Positions 53,151 to 61,935 of a DNA stretch of 64,000 nt are shown piece after piece (position 1 is the stretch's first letter; every line of letters starts with the position of its first letter). This stretch comes from Pelotomaculum isophthalicicum JI. Lineage in GTDB: Bacteria; Bacillota; Desulfotomaculia; Desulfotomaculales; Pelotomaculaceae. The notes beneath the pieces were generated by a model. It was not told where the DNA came from. It saw only the letters and a program-made list of their open reading frames with translations, and made no database searches. The stretch lies in assembly GCF_029478095.1 (NCBI RefSeq), contig NZ_JAKOAV010000002.1, positions 153,840 through 217,839 of the forward strand, written 5' to 3'. The translations under genes were made by a program, and so were the position numbers.

Positions 53151-53996
53151 CTAAATTATTTCCGGAACACACTCCGTTGTATCAACCGTGGTCTCATAGT
53201 CGCCAAACGAGCGCGGTATATCTGTTTTCGCAGTGATATGCAAAGAGCGCTGTATCATTGCAGAGGTTTCTTTTGGTGTTTTTTCCGCGTGTTTCCACCA
53301 GTAAACCCTGCATACTTCGCAGGAACCTTCTGGTCTTGCAGAGGAAGCATCGTTCTCAAACAATGTACATAACGCCTTTTTGAGCTTTTCCGCATCCTCG
53401 TCTGTGAAACCGGTCTTCTCCGCAAGCTGGCAATTTATGCTGCCCCGAATGATATACACTCCGAAATTCACATAGTGCTTCATACCCATTGTATCAGATG
53501 CTTTGCTATCCTTGCCAGCTTCGCTGTTGACACTTTTTGTGATCTGCATATCCACGATATCAATCGGTGATACGCTGATTGCTTGCTGAACAGATACAGG
53601 ACCACGGATGCCGATAGATACGTCATCGCCCTTAAATGCAAATACCTGACCGAAGGCACGTACATCAAACCATTCGCGGCAAGCAATCTGCGCACATTTG
53701 TCTTTATCAGCTTTTTTACCTTTGTTGATTTCAGCTTTAAATTCCGTGCAGCTGTCTGCACGGTCTTTTAAACTTTTGTTGCCATCATCTGAGCGGTCAT
53801 CTGACTGGACAAAAATACGCTCGCCAATATCCTGAAGACGATTGCGGAGCTTACGCTTAATTGCCACATCAGAGAAAATACCATACCCGTCATAGTCTTC
53901 GCGGGGGCGGTTGCCGTTAAGCGGATCACCATTGATGTTTGCGCGGGTCACAGAGATAATTGCGGCAAAATCGATTTTGTTTTGCAGTATAGCCAT
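53151..53996 (-). CDS. cas7: Type I-C CRISPR backbone protein Cas7 (Csd2)
   Basis: 281 residues of the RAMP superfamily: FAAIISVTRANINGDPLNGN at the N-terminus, RPREDYDGYG, then IGIRGPVSVQQAISVSPID and GMKHYVNFGVYIIRG, all as in Csd2. Several copies of Cas7 coat the crRNA in the Cascade complex. Last cas gene in the operon; four bases separate it from cas8c. Confidence 0.95.
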   Translation of the reverse strand: MAILQNKIDFAAIISVTRANINGDPLNGNRPREDYDGYGIFSDVAIKRKLRNRLQDIGERIFVQSDDRSDDGNKSLKDRADSCTEFKAEINKGKKADKDKCAQIACREWFDVRAFGQVFAFKGDDVSIGIRGPVSVQQAISVSPIDIVDMQITKSVNSEAGKDSKASDTMGMKHYVNFGVYIIRGSINCQLAEKTGFTDEDAEKLKKALCTLFENDASSARPEGSCEVCRVYWWKHAEKTPKETSAMIQRSLHITAKTDIPRSFGDYETTVDTTECVPEII

Positions 53997-53999
53997 TCC

Positions 54000-56108
54000 T
54001 TATTCCTCCTCTTCAATATCGTCTGTTTTGTTTTCCTCCGGATTGGATTTGCCCTTCGGTTGATATGCTTGCAGTACAGTACGCTGGCAGTCATAACCAA
54101 TGAGATACTTTCCATTCAATGCGTTTTTGGCTTCAAAATCGCCATCGGCAAATAGTCCGGTGATTTCGCCAAACAGGTCTTTATAAAACTTGCGGCTGCC
54201 GGGTTTCAGGGAATTCAAATATGGTTTGATGCTGCGCTGGATCATCGGCCATGTACGGAAAGGATTTTGCACAAAGGCCTGCATGTATCTCTCTGCATTT
54301 GTGACACGCGTTTCATCTCGTTCATAAGTCCTTCGTTCAATGTCCTCGGCAATTGCCAGTAACCGCCCGTAGAGATAGCTTCTATCGTTTTTGCTTCTGT
54401 CGAGTTCCATTTCCAAGATCACTCCTTCCGATTCGTTTCTTTTTTTCTTTTCCCAATACAGTCGCTTCACCAAGGAACAGGCAATGTGAAGGACTTTATT
54501 GTAATTGAATTTGACTTCGTAAGCCAACGGATTTGATGCTTTCATGACCGCAGCACGAACCATGTCCCTGGGGATCGCTGCGCCATCAATGATACACGGG
54601 CGTAATCTGTCAAAAGCAGATATGAGCATCGGGCACTTGCCGTCGCTGTTTTTGCGCAATTCAATTCGCTTGCTGCTTTTCTCCTTTCCTTGCTCTGTAC
54701 CGTATACTGCCGTTGCCACATCACGGATGGAAGCCATACCCTCATACCCGTGAAGCTTCTTATCCTTTATATATTCGTGCCTCCAGCAGCAGCTTTCGTG
54801 CCACAAACGGATATTGTCAAGATAACGGGAAGAATCAAGTTCCTTGTAGTAAATCATTGCCAGCCGGCCGGGAGTTGCGCTGTCAAGCGTAATGACCATC
54901 ATTTTTGAGGTATCGCTCAATTTCGAAGCATATCCATCCAACGCCGCATTGAAATCTTCTGCGGAAGCGTAATTTGTATCGGGCTGTGCAGCCTCCTCAT
55001 CATTAAAAAGCATATCTTCAATTAATTCGGCTTCATCCGTATCTTCCGGCAATGCGGCCATGATGCTGGCAGCACTTTCGTAAAAGCCTGGCATATCATT
55101 CAGCGCGCTTTCCCATGTTATCACACAGACACCGTCCCGAGTAAAGCCCTGCCTACGGATGATCCACTTCAAGGCATTATGGGCTTTTTGAGATATTTTG
55201 TAGCCAATAGACAACGCTTCGTTGTATCCGGTTTTCTTATCTTTCGTATTGAATCTCCCCCGATAGGAGAAGTTGCTGTCGTCGTTAGCGGAAATCAGTT
55301 TTGTACCATCGCCGTCATAACGTATTTTTTTGGGATGAAGAGCGGATGTCCTTGTGATCTCTCCGCTCATATAGCATAAATCTTCGGCAGCCGGAAGCGA
55401 TGCGTAAAAATCAATGAAGCTTTGCTGAACTGTCTTGTCCAGCCACATTGCACTGTCAAAAGAATTATGCAGATCGCATAAAATGTCCGAAGGTGTAACC
55501 TCGTTGTTCATCCTCACGCGAAACCGGACCGTTGCCTTTGGCAGTTCTTCTCCATTGATTTTTTGCCTGCTTGATGCAAATCCCGTTTTATCAAGTAAAA
55601 GCACACCGTGTTCTATCAAGTCTCCAGCAACCGTCTTCCTGGATAAGTATTGATAAACGGCGCAGACCTTTGGGTGTGCAAAATCAGATGTACACCATCT
55701 ATTAAGAAAATCAATGTATTTGGGGAAACAGTCAGCAATATGCTTTCGTGCGTCATCAATCTTCTTTTGCGTGTCGAGTTCAATCTTCACATGGTCAAGA
55801 AAATCTCCCGCAACATACTTCAAACTGTCAAACAGCGGGTAAGGCGCTACCGTAGTACTGGTTCGCGACACAGCTTCTTCTGTCGCTGGTGCAATTGTTT
55901 CAGAAGGTTCGTCCTTTCCGAGCATACGAGCTTCCAGAAGGTTTCCATCCTGATCCAATGTTATTTCTATGCGCGCCCGAACCGTTGTGTGGCTGAGTGG
56001 CAGCAGCATCAGCGAATACAGCTTCCCACCGCGGTTCCACATCTCAATCTCGCCTGCTCGCCATGCGTTTGTATCATAAAGCGCACAAAGCGATGATACC
56101 CAACTCAT
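54000..56108 (-). CDS. cas8c: Type I-C large subunit Cas8c (Csd1)
   Basis: 702 residues, somewhat longer than many Csd1 (about 580-640). Start LCALYDTNAWRAG, middle with SFDSAMWLDKTVQQSF, and C-terminal helices (NPFRTWPMIQRSIKPYLN). Recognises PAM and target strand; in I-C its gene also yields the small subunit Cas11 from an internal start. Overlaps cas5 by 4 bases. Confidence 0.93.
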   Translation of the reverse strand: MSWVSSLCALYDTNAWRAGEIEMWNRGGKLYSLMLLPLSHTTVRARIEITLDQDGNLLEARMLGKDEPSETIAPATEEAVSRTSTTVAPYPLFDSLKYVAGDFLDHVKIELDTQKKIDDARKHIADCFPKYIDFLNRWCTSDFAHPKVCAVYQYLSRKTVAGDLIEHGVLLLDKTGFASSRQKINGEELPKATVRFRVRMNNEVTPSDILCDLHNSFDSAMWLDKTVQQSFIDFYASLPAAEDLCYMSGEITRTSALHPKKIRYDGDGTKLISANDDSNFSYRGRFNTKDKKTGYNEALSIGYKISQKAHNALKWIIRRQGFTRDGVCVITWESALNDMPGFYESAASIMAALPEDTDEAELIEDMLFNDEEAAQPDTNYASAEDFNAALDGYASKLSDTSKMMVITLDSATPGRLAMIYYKELDSSRYLDNIRLWHESCCWRHEYIKDKKLHGYEGMASIRDVATAVYGTEQGKEKSSKRIELRKNSDGKCPMLISAFDRLRPCIIDGAAIPRDMVRAAVMKASNPLAYEVKFNYNKVLHIACSLVKRLYWEKKKRNESEGVILEMELDRSKNDRSYLYGRLLAIAEDIERRTYERDETRVTNAERYMQAFVQNPFRTWPMIQRSIKPYLNSLKPGSRKFYKDLFGEITGLFADGDFEAKNALNGKYLIGYDCQRTVLQAYQPKGKSNPEENKTDDIEEEE

Positions 56109-56857
56109 TGACTCACCTCCTCTGGTGTGAACTCGTTAATTCCCAAGAAATTTCCAAGGCCAACCCCAAATGGTTTGATTGACATCTCATGCAGAATGCG
56201 TCTGTCTTTGTCCGGAATTTCCTCCGGATGCGGGAATTCAATGATGCCCTTTTTCATGATAACGTGATGGAAACGCACGCTCATATGCCCTTTCTCGGCA
56301 TCCCGGACAGCTTCGTCTGCGTAGGTGAACCCGTGGAACATATAACCAAGATTCAGTTCAGCAACACTGTCATATGCTCCCGTGCCTTCTCCAAATACAC
56401 AAGGTTCTACCTGTCCATGGCATTCTCGCGCACCGAGAAAGATATCCCGCCTGCCGCCTCGCTCTATCATTCGGCGGGCAATATTGTGATGCTTGTGCTC
56501 ATCGCGGTCGGCTGAAAGCTCGGGCCGGTTTTCGTTCCACACAAAATGCGCGCTAACCTGATAACAAACATTTTTGAGATAGGTATAGATCGACAAATCG
56601 TTGCCGCCGTTGTAGCTCTTGGTGCGAATTCCTTCAGACGCCGTTTGAATCACATTCATCACGCGAACCGCATCAATGATCCAGATAATCGTAGGCTTCC
56701 AGTAGACCGAAGCAAGCACGCCTTTCAGCGCCTCATAGGTTGGTACATAATAGCTTGTCTTCTCGCCCCCAACCCGAGTAACTGGATCAGAGAACAGTGC
56801 TCTGTCACCTCTCACAAGAAATTCAACGGTGTTTCTTTTCTTTTCCATAATTGGCAC
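56105..56857 (-). CDS. cas5: Type I-C Cas5 (Cas5d/c), crRNA-processing
   Basis: 250 residues: RAMP fold (FLVRGDRALFSDPVTRVGGE, SYYVPTYEALKGVLASVYWK). Cas5d of type I-C cleaves pre-crRNA in place of Cas6, which is absent here too. Starts 11 bases after cas3. Confidence 0.94.
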   Translation of the reverse strand: MPIMEKKRNTVEFLVRGDRALFSDPVTRVGGEKTSYYVPTYEALKGVLASVYWKPTIIWIIDAVRVMNVIQTASEGIRTKSYNGGNDLSIYTYLKNVCYQVSAHFVWNENRPELSADRDEHKHHNIARRMIERGGRRDIFLGARECHGQVEPCVFGEGTGAYDSVAELNLGYMFHGFTYADEAVRDAEKGHMSVRFHHVIMKKGIIEFPHPEEIPDKDRRILHEMSIKPFGVGLGNFLGINEFTPEEVSQ

Positions 56858-56868
56858 CTCCCTTCATA

Positions 56869-59304
56869 TCAAACGATGAATAACTCCACCGGTATATTGC
56901 GTGTTTCATCCACTCCGTATTTACAATCATAGCAAGCCAAGGGGAGAACGAAAACGCCGGCTTCGTTTATTTGCAGCATAGAATAGATTTTCTTTCGTTT
57001 ATTTTCCCTCAATTGCACCGTGTATCGCTGCAAATGCCGCAATGCTGAACGCTTCTTCTGCAAGGTAGCTGCTGATCGGAGCCTCTGCAGCCATTGCTGA
57101 GCATCGTTGTTGTATTCTACAATGATATCGACTTTTCCATCATCATCGATTACGGAAAATGCCTCACCTGCTTCTTTGAATGCTTGCTTTAGCAGAAGCG
57201 ATCTGGAGCTGCCGTATTGCGCCTTCAGCCGTTTGTAGCCGGAAGGATTTATGGTAAGCAGGTCTATCAAAGTATGTTCAGGATCATATTTGAGCGGATA
57301 TTCCATTTCCCGTAGCAATGGTTTGAAATATCTTGCATAATACTCATCCATTGCGGGCTTTGACAACGCTCCGCCGGGGTATATCTCCGGATGTGCTTTT
57401 ATGTTATACAGCAATTCCCGTGTTGCTTCCTGGGCGCTCTTAACATGCCCCAGCGTGCCGATATGTTCATCGCGGATGTTGATGATTGATACCATGCCGC
57501 AATCGGTTTCGCGATTGCGATTACAACGTCCTGCTGCCTGCACAATGCTGTCCAGCCCGGTCAGAGAGCGTATCACACGCTCAAATGAAACATCCACGCC
57601 GGCTTCTATCAGGGAAGTGCTGACACAAATAATCTTTTTCGATTCATCCTTCCTCTTCAGGCATCTTCGCATCTGCTCCAGCACTTCACCGCGATGTGCC
57701 GGACACATATTGGTTGACAGATGAAAAAGGCAATACTCAGCGGCGTTCTCAATCGTATTGCCAATATACTCAAAGATTTTACGCGCGCAAGATTTTGTGT
57801 TTACAATTGCAAGCATGGATTTTACATCATGTGCTTGTTCAAGAATAAATCTTGCTGCTTCATCTATGGAAAAGCCATTTTCTTTGATACAATCCACTAT
57901 TTCTACACGTTTAAATGCTGCGTCATATTTTTCTTCATCCTCAATAATGCTTTTAGGCGGTAAAATGCGATATTTATCGAGCTTGTCCAAAAGCGGCTGT
58001 GTTGCCGAGCAAAGAACGACGGATGCTCCGCAGAAATATGCAAGGAAGTTCATTGCGGCATTAAAGAGCTTTAAAACTTTGACGGGTAACGCCTGAATCT
58101 CGTCCAGAATAATTACCGAATCGCCAAGCGATTGCATACGTCGCACACTCGATGTTTTTCCCGCAAACAGTGTATTTAAAAATTGCACTGCGGTTGTGGC
58201 AATGATTGGCGACTTCGACCAATTTTCAATAAGCAGCTCATACTTCTTTTCATCCTCACTATCATCAGCGCCAAAAACAATATTAGAATGATGTTCAAGG
58301 ACAGCGTCGGTATCTCCAATATAATTTGATATTTCTGATGCGTTTTGTTCCAAAATAGAATTGAATGGAGCAATATAAAAGACGTGTTTCTTTGCATAAC
58401 GATTTGCCGTTTGCAATGCATATCTAAGAGAAGACAGTGTTTTTCCTGCGCCGCAGGGAACCACGAGCCGAAATACTCCGCTCTCACCGCCATCAAATTC
58501 CATACACCGTTGAGATATCTCTTCCCGGAATTTATCCAAATCGGAGGGTTCTTTTTCACTGCGCATTTTTGCGAGACGCATCTCGCATTGATAAATGTAA
58601 TCCGACCACATTGGCTTGCATTCATCACAAGACAGCGCTTGAGGTAAATCCACAGCATCTTCAAAACAGGCAGTGTTCTTGCGATCAGCATCAATTAGTA
58701 TCGAAGTCAGTAAACGCATATACATAGACAAATAGAAGTGCGCAGAACCCACAGCATTGTTTTTTCTCATAAATTCATTGATCCCTGTTTGGATTGCTTT
58801 TGCATCATCACACGCGAACAAAAATTCGTTTTTTATGAAGTCCGCACTATAATGATTGCTTACATAGTTTTCAACGTGGTTGAAAGAATCTAAAATCCGC
58901 TCTGCGGCTTCGGCAAATACAATGGTGCCGTTTGTCGAAAGACAATCCCGCAAGCCATGGTGACTCATGATAGCAGTACGGATCATTTCAGCAGTCAGTT
59001 TTGAGTATAAATCGCTTTGGTTTGCTAATTTATCCACCAGCACTGCACCATGCGTAGAATGTATGACAGAGCCACGAACGACAGCTTCTCCGGCGGCAGC
59101 TGCTCTGATATAAGCGTCAAATTCTTGCGTGTTTTTTCCGTCATCGTGATGACGTCCCGCTACCTTTGCCAGATTGCCAAGACCGTACCGCTCGCCTACA
59201 GCAGACGCGAGACTGGCAACATTATCATTATGTTTAAAAACACTTTGCTCGGCATGATCTGACTGCCGGATATGAGCAACAAATGAATTTGTTTTTGTAT
59301 GCAT
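56869..59304 (-). CDS. cas3: Type I-C Cas3 helicase-nuclease
   Basis: 811 residues. HD nuclease (about 20-120; FKHNDNVA, AGRHHDDGKNTQEF and MSHHGL), then SF2 helicase with Walker A VPCGAGKTLSSL, DEAH-type VIILDEIQALP, motif III CSATQP, motif VI QAAGRCNRNRE. Unwinds and degrades target DNA recruited by Cascade. First gene of the operon and complete. Confidence 0.96.
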   Translation of the reverse strand: MHTKTNSFVAHIRQSDHAEQSVFKHNDNVASLASAVGERYGLGNLAKVAGRHHDDGKNTQEFDAYIRAAAAGEAVVRGSVIHSTHGAVLVDKLANQSDLYSKLTAEMIRTAIMSHHGLRDCLSTNGTIVFAEAAERILDSFNHVENYVSNHYSADFIKNEFLFACDDAKAIQTGINEFMRKNNAVGSAHFYLSMYMRLLTSILIDADRKNTACFEDAVDLPQALSCDECKPMWSDYIYQCEMRLAKMRSEKEPSDLDKFREEISQRCMEFDGGESGVFRLVVPCGAGKTLSSLRYALQTANRYAKKHVFYIAPFNSILEQNASEISNYIGDTDAVLEHHSNIVFGADDSEDEKKYELLIENWSKSPIIATTAVQFLNTLFAGKTSSVRRMQSLGDSVIILDEIQALPVKVLKLFNAAMNFLAYFCGASVVLCSATQPLLDKLDKYRILPPKSIIEDEEKYDAAFKRVEIVDCIKENGFSIDEAARFILEQAHDVKSMLAIVNTKSCARKIFEYIGNTIENAAEYCLFHLSTNMCPAHRGEVLEQMRRCLKRKDESKKIICVSTSLIEAGVDVSFERVIRSLTGLDSIVQAAGRCNRNRETDCGMVSIINIRDEHIGTLGHVKSAQEATRELLYNIKAHPEIYPGGALSKPAMDEYYARYFKPLLREMEYPLKYDPEHTLIDLLTINPSGYKRLKAQYGSSRSLLLKQAFKEAGEAFSVIDDDGKVDIIVEYNNDAQQWLQRLRSAATLQKKRSALRHLQRYTVQLRENKRKKIYSMLQINEAGVFVLPLACYDCKYGVDETRNIPVELFIV

Positions 59305-59699
59305 TTTGTCATCCCTTTGCTCAGTTTACATCTTTTAAATTGTACACCAATTACACATTCCCAAAATGTGAAAACTAGGGGCAGGTCACCTGAATCCTTC
59401 GCTATGTAATTCCCCATAATTCTGATGCTTCTCATGCTGTGATGTAATTTATAAATCCAATCCTTTATAGGAAAATATTACATATTTCATTATACATCTT
59501 AACCGCAATTATACAATGGATTACATCGATAAGTTGGATATTTTATGGAAAAAAGGCGCTATTTGTAATCACAAGAGGAATAACCTATCGAATTGCCACA
59601 TATTTATTTCAATTAGGGCAAATTTGACATAATTGAAATTGATGTTACTGCACACAGATCCCCCGAATTCGGGGGATTTAAGCTTGCATTTGACCAGAT
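59305..59699. other. Gene-free stretch between cas3 and recombinase; 20-bp perfect palindrome
   Basis: No gene and no CRISPR repeat is seen. A perfect 20-bp palindrome around GAATTC, with GGGGGAT arms, lies at 59658-59677, just after the truncated end of the recombinase. The cas promoter must lie in the AT-rich part at 59330-59560. Confidence 0.5.
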
Positions 59700-60587
59700 T
59701 TATGAAGACTTCCTACGTTGCACTTCCTCGAAAACCTCTTTGCTGATGATAGCTTCGTGGTCATTCTCAATGAGATACATGGGCAGTTTGCCATTATTTT
59801 TTACCTGCTTATGAGTCAGGCAATCCTTTACAAAAGTTTTCTGCGACAGCACTGTGCCAATGTACTTCTCGTTAGAGAGAATCCGATCAATGGTGGATGT
59901 GCTCCATTCCGTTTTACCAGTTACAGTCTTGATGCCATTCTTTTCAAGATAAGATTTGATCTTACGGCAGCCATTGCCTTTCAAGTATAAGTCATAAATG
60001 AGCCGGACGATTTTAGCTTCCTCTTCAACAACAACCAATCTCCCATCTTCATCTTTTGTATAGCCAAGGAAATTTGTATGATTCAACTTGACATTGCCTT
60101 TTACAAAGCTCTGTCGGATTCCCCATTTGATATCCGCGCTTCTGGATTCACTTTCATTCTGTGCAACCGCCGCAGCTGCGGTAATGATTTTCCTCATTCG
60201 CCAATCTGAGGAATCAAGACCTTCCATTTCAAAATAAATGGTGATTCCCATGCCTACAAGTTCATTAAAACCCTGTAAGAAAGGAAGAGTGTTGCGCCCG
60301 AAACGGCTGACTGACTTCGTTATGATGTAGTCTATCTTTCCGGCACGGCAGTCTTTCATCATTCGATTAAATTCCGTCCGGTTGTCAAATCGGGTACCGG
60401 AAGCCTGTTCCGCGTAGATTTCCGCAAGCGTCCAGCTAGGATGATTGGTAATGAAATCTATATAGTACCGAACCTGCGCATCCAAGCTGCTCTGCTGTTC
60501 TTCATAGGGTGTGCTGACTCTGCAATAAGCGGCAACGCGCAGGCTCTCTTTTTTGTTTGCCGGAATTTCAATAATGTTTTTGTTCAT
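59700..60587 (-). CDS. Large serine recombinase, C-terminally truncated
   Basis: 295 residues. Resolvase domain (RVAAYCRVSTPYEEQQSSLD with the catalytic Ser; KSVSRFGRNT) and recombinase domain (TGKTEWSTSTIDRILSNEKY). Family members have ~500 residues with a zinc ribbon and coiled coil after EEVQRRK; here the frame stops right there. DNA integration would need those parts, so it is probably inactive. It stands at the edge of the island close to the right tRNA repeat. Confidence 0.9.
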   Translation of the reverse strand: MNKNIIEIPANKKESLRVAAYCRVSTPYEEQQSSLDAQVRYYIDFITNHPSWTLAEIYAEQASGTRFDNRTEFNRMMKDCRAGKIDYIITKSVSRFGRNTLPFLQGFNELVGMGITIYFEMEGLDSSDWRMRKIITAAAAVAQNESESRSADIKWGIRQSFVKGNVKLNHTNFLGYTKDEDGRLVVVEEEAKIVRLIYDLYLKGNGCRKIKSYLEKNGIKTVTGKTEWSTSTIDRILSNEKYIGTVLSQKTFVKDCLTHKQVKNNGKLPMYLIENDHEAIISKEVFEEVQRRKSS

Positions 60588-60681
60588 TTAAAATCCACCT
60601 TTCTGTTTACAAAATAAAAAGCATGACAGTCAAATGACCATCATGCCAAAGTTTAGAACATAATTTTAGATATAATATGAG

Positions 60682-60729
60682 AAAAAGCTACGTTTTCTTG
60701 TGCAATTCGACAAGTAAATGTAGCTTTTA
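60682..60729 (-). terminator. Terminator behind tRNA-Ser 3' half, copy 2
   Basis: AAAAGCTAC/GTAGCTTTT stem with an inner CTTGT/ACAAG stem and U-run on the minus strand. Confidence 0.85.
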
Positions 60730-60732
60730 ACA

Positions 60733-60793
60733 TGGCGGAGAGATAGGGATTCGAACCCTAGAGACCGCTCATCACGGCCTACTCGATTTCGAG
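60733..60793 (-). other. tRNA-Ser(CGA) 3' half, copy 2 (right island boundary)
   Basis: Minus strand: anticodon loop CTCGAAA, stem TCGAG, variable arm GGCCG-TGATGAG-CGGTC fully paired (with one G-U), T-arm TAGGG-TTCGAAT-CCCTA, acceptor TCTCTCC, discriminator G, encoded CCA. Long variable arm and G73 are class II tRNA-Ser marks. The 5' half is absent; the bases before it are coding for another gene. Confidence 0.8.
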
Positions 60794-60804
60794 TTTTGTG
60801 GAAG
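60738..60804. repeat. Direct repeat copy 2 (67 bp, candidate att core)
   Basis: Partner of 51135-51201; two mismatches in 67. Confidence 0.9.
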
Positions 60805-61600
60805 GCGCAACTGTTTCTATTAAACTGTTATAGTTTGCTGTCCCAATTGCACTGATTTCAATGTCAAGGTCTGTGCATCGTTGAAGATCATGGTAATATC
60901 CCTGGTTAGGTAGTTGCTCTACTTGCTTCAATTGGTTCGAAATATATTCATGAGTGGCACGTAGGAAAATAACCATCTTTGTAAATTTGGCCCACTCAGT
61001 CCTGGGCGAGTAAAGATAACGAAAATGATTGTCTATAAGAGATTGATAGTCAAGAACCGTTGAAAAAATATTTTCAAGAATTTTTTGTGCCACTGCCGAA
61101 AGCAATTCGGAGATCGTCGCATGTTCATCTGTATTGAATGTACGTTTTTCCTCAAGAAGAAGTTCTAACGCAGTTAAACCGACACGGTTAAATTCTAGCC
61201 GGAACATTCCGCTAATATCGTCAAAAATTGGAATATCATCAGGTGCTTCGGTAAATAATTTCTGATTTAACCTTTGAACAAGATCTTGACCATGAGCGCC
61301 CACCAAAAGTTGAATAAATGATGCTGCATAACGCCGAAGATCAGCTGAGTTGGGATTTGTACGTATCACATCAAGAATAGCTGAGTAAAACTCCGAGCCA
61401 AAGAAATCAACCCGTTCAGACAGGAGTGGATTCAAGCTCACCGTTTGAGAATATAGACGCGTTCCGTAGGCAGTACCTGTTTCCTGTTCAAAATGTTTAG
61501 CTAACCGCTCACGAGTAATACCAAGTTGCTGAAGAGCTATATCTGCTTCACTATCAAACCGATTGATTCTTTGAATAATTTCCTGTTTTCGGTATTCTGT
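60779..61600 (-). CDS. 5'-truncated gene of unknown function, ending inside the tRNA repeat
   Basis: The ATG-type start at 61441 is internal: the frame is open upstream (TRERLAKHFEQETGTAYGTR and YRKQEIIQRINRFDSEADI) to about 61600, where a group II intron RT fragment begins in another frame. The visible ~270 residues are largely helical and soluble; no domain recognised. Its last residues (STKLEIE, TAG) are encoded by the tRNA repeat itself, so its C-terminus is set by the integration junction. Confidence 0.6.
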   Translation of the reverse strand, partial: TEYRKQEIIQRINRFDSEADIALQQLGITRERLAKHFEQETGTAYGTRLYSQTVSLNPLLSERVDFFGSEFYSAILDVIRTNPNSADLRRYAASFIQLLVGAHGQDLVQRLNQKLFTEAPDDIPIFDDISGMFRLEFNRVGLTALELLLEEKRTFNTDEHATISELLSAVAQKILENIFSTVLDYQSLIDNHFRYLYSPRTEWAKFTKMVIFLRATHEYISNQLKQVEQLPNQGYYHDLQRCTDLDIEISAIGTANYNSLIETVAPSTKLEIE

Positions 61601-61825
61601 ATTCCCTTGTTTTTCCTGGCCTGGTCAAACCGGTTGAGATATATGTTTGCCAGCAAGGGCGAGATGACGCCTCCCTGGGGGCTTCCTATGTCTGTCTCCT
61701 CCCAGTGCCCGTCTTTCATGACTCCTGCGGTTAGGAATTTCTTGATTAATTTCAACACGCTGCCGTCGCTTATCTTCCGGTTTACTTCTTCCAGTATCAG
61801 TTCGTGGTCCAGCCGGTGGCTGGTA
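61537..61825 (-). pseudogene. Group II intron reverse transcriptase fragment
   Basis: About 95 residues: ISDGSVLKLIKKFLTAGVM and GSPQGGVISPLLANIYLNRF, the motif-4 region of LtrA-type RTs. It lacks the N-terminal part and the YADD site. It begins where the 3' end of the neighbouring intron is expected, so that intron seems to have landed in, or next to, an older RT gene. Confidence 0.8.
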
Positions 61826-61878
61826 GGTCCCGGGCCTCGAACATTATTTAAATGCCTTGTGCCCGGCCCCCCAATCAG

Positions 61879-61910
61879 AACCCGGCGTGCAGTTTTCCCG
61901 CACCGGGCTC
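61879..61910 (-). ncRNA. Group II intron domain V
   Basis: Minus strand: GAGCCCGGTGC, bulge/loop GGGAAAACT, GCACGCCGGGTT: the 34-base hairpin with GAAA tetraloop and basal pairs expected for domain V. Confidence 0.8.
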
Positions 61911-61935
61911 CCCAGAGTGCGTCACAGTAAAAAAA

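Larger units (their letters stand above)
51135..60804. mobile_element. Genomic island in tRNA-Ser with type I-C interference genes
   Basis: A 9.6-kb segment between two direct repeats made of tRNA-Ser 3' halves. Contents: an antitoxin-like gene, an IS200 copy, one unknown gene, cas7-cas8c-cas5-cas3 and, next to the right repeat, a truncated large serine recombinase. The layout (att in tRNA 3' end, recombinase at one edge) fits an integrated element, although serine recombinases seldom use tRNA sites, so a lost tyrosine integrase may have made the insertion. Confidence 0.65.

Noticed and set aside
59305..59699. Possible CRISPR array next to cas3
   Set aside because: No repeated unit of 25-40 bases occurs here or at 52992-53150; the stretch is single-copy AT-rich DNA.
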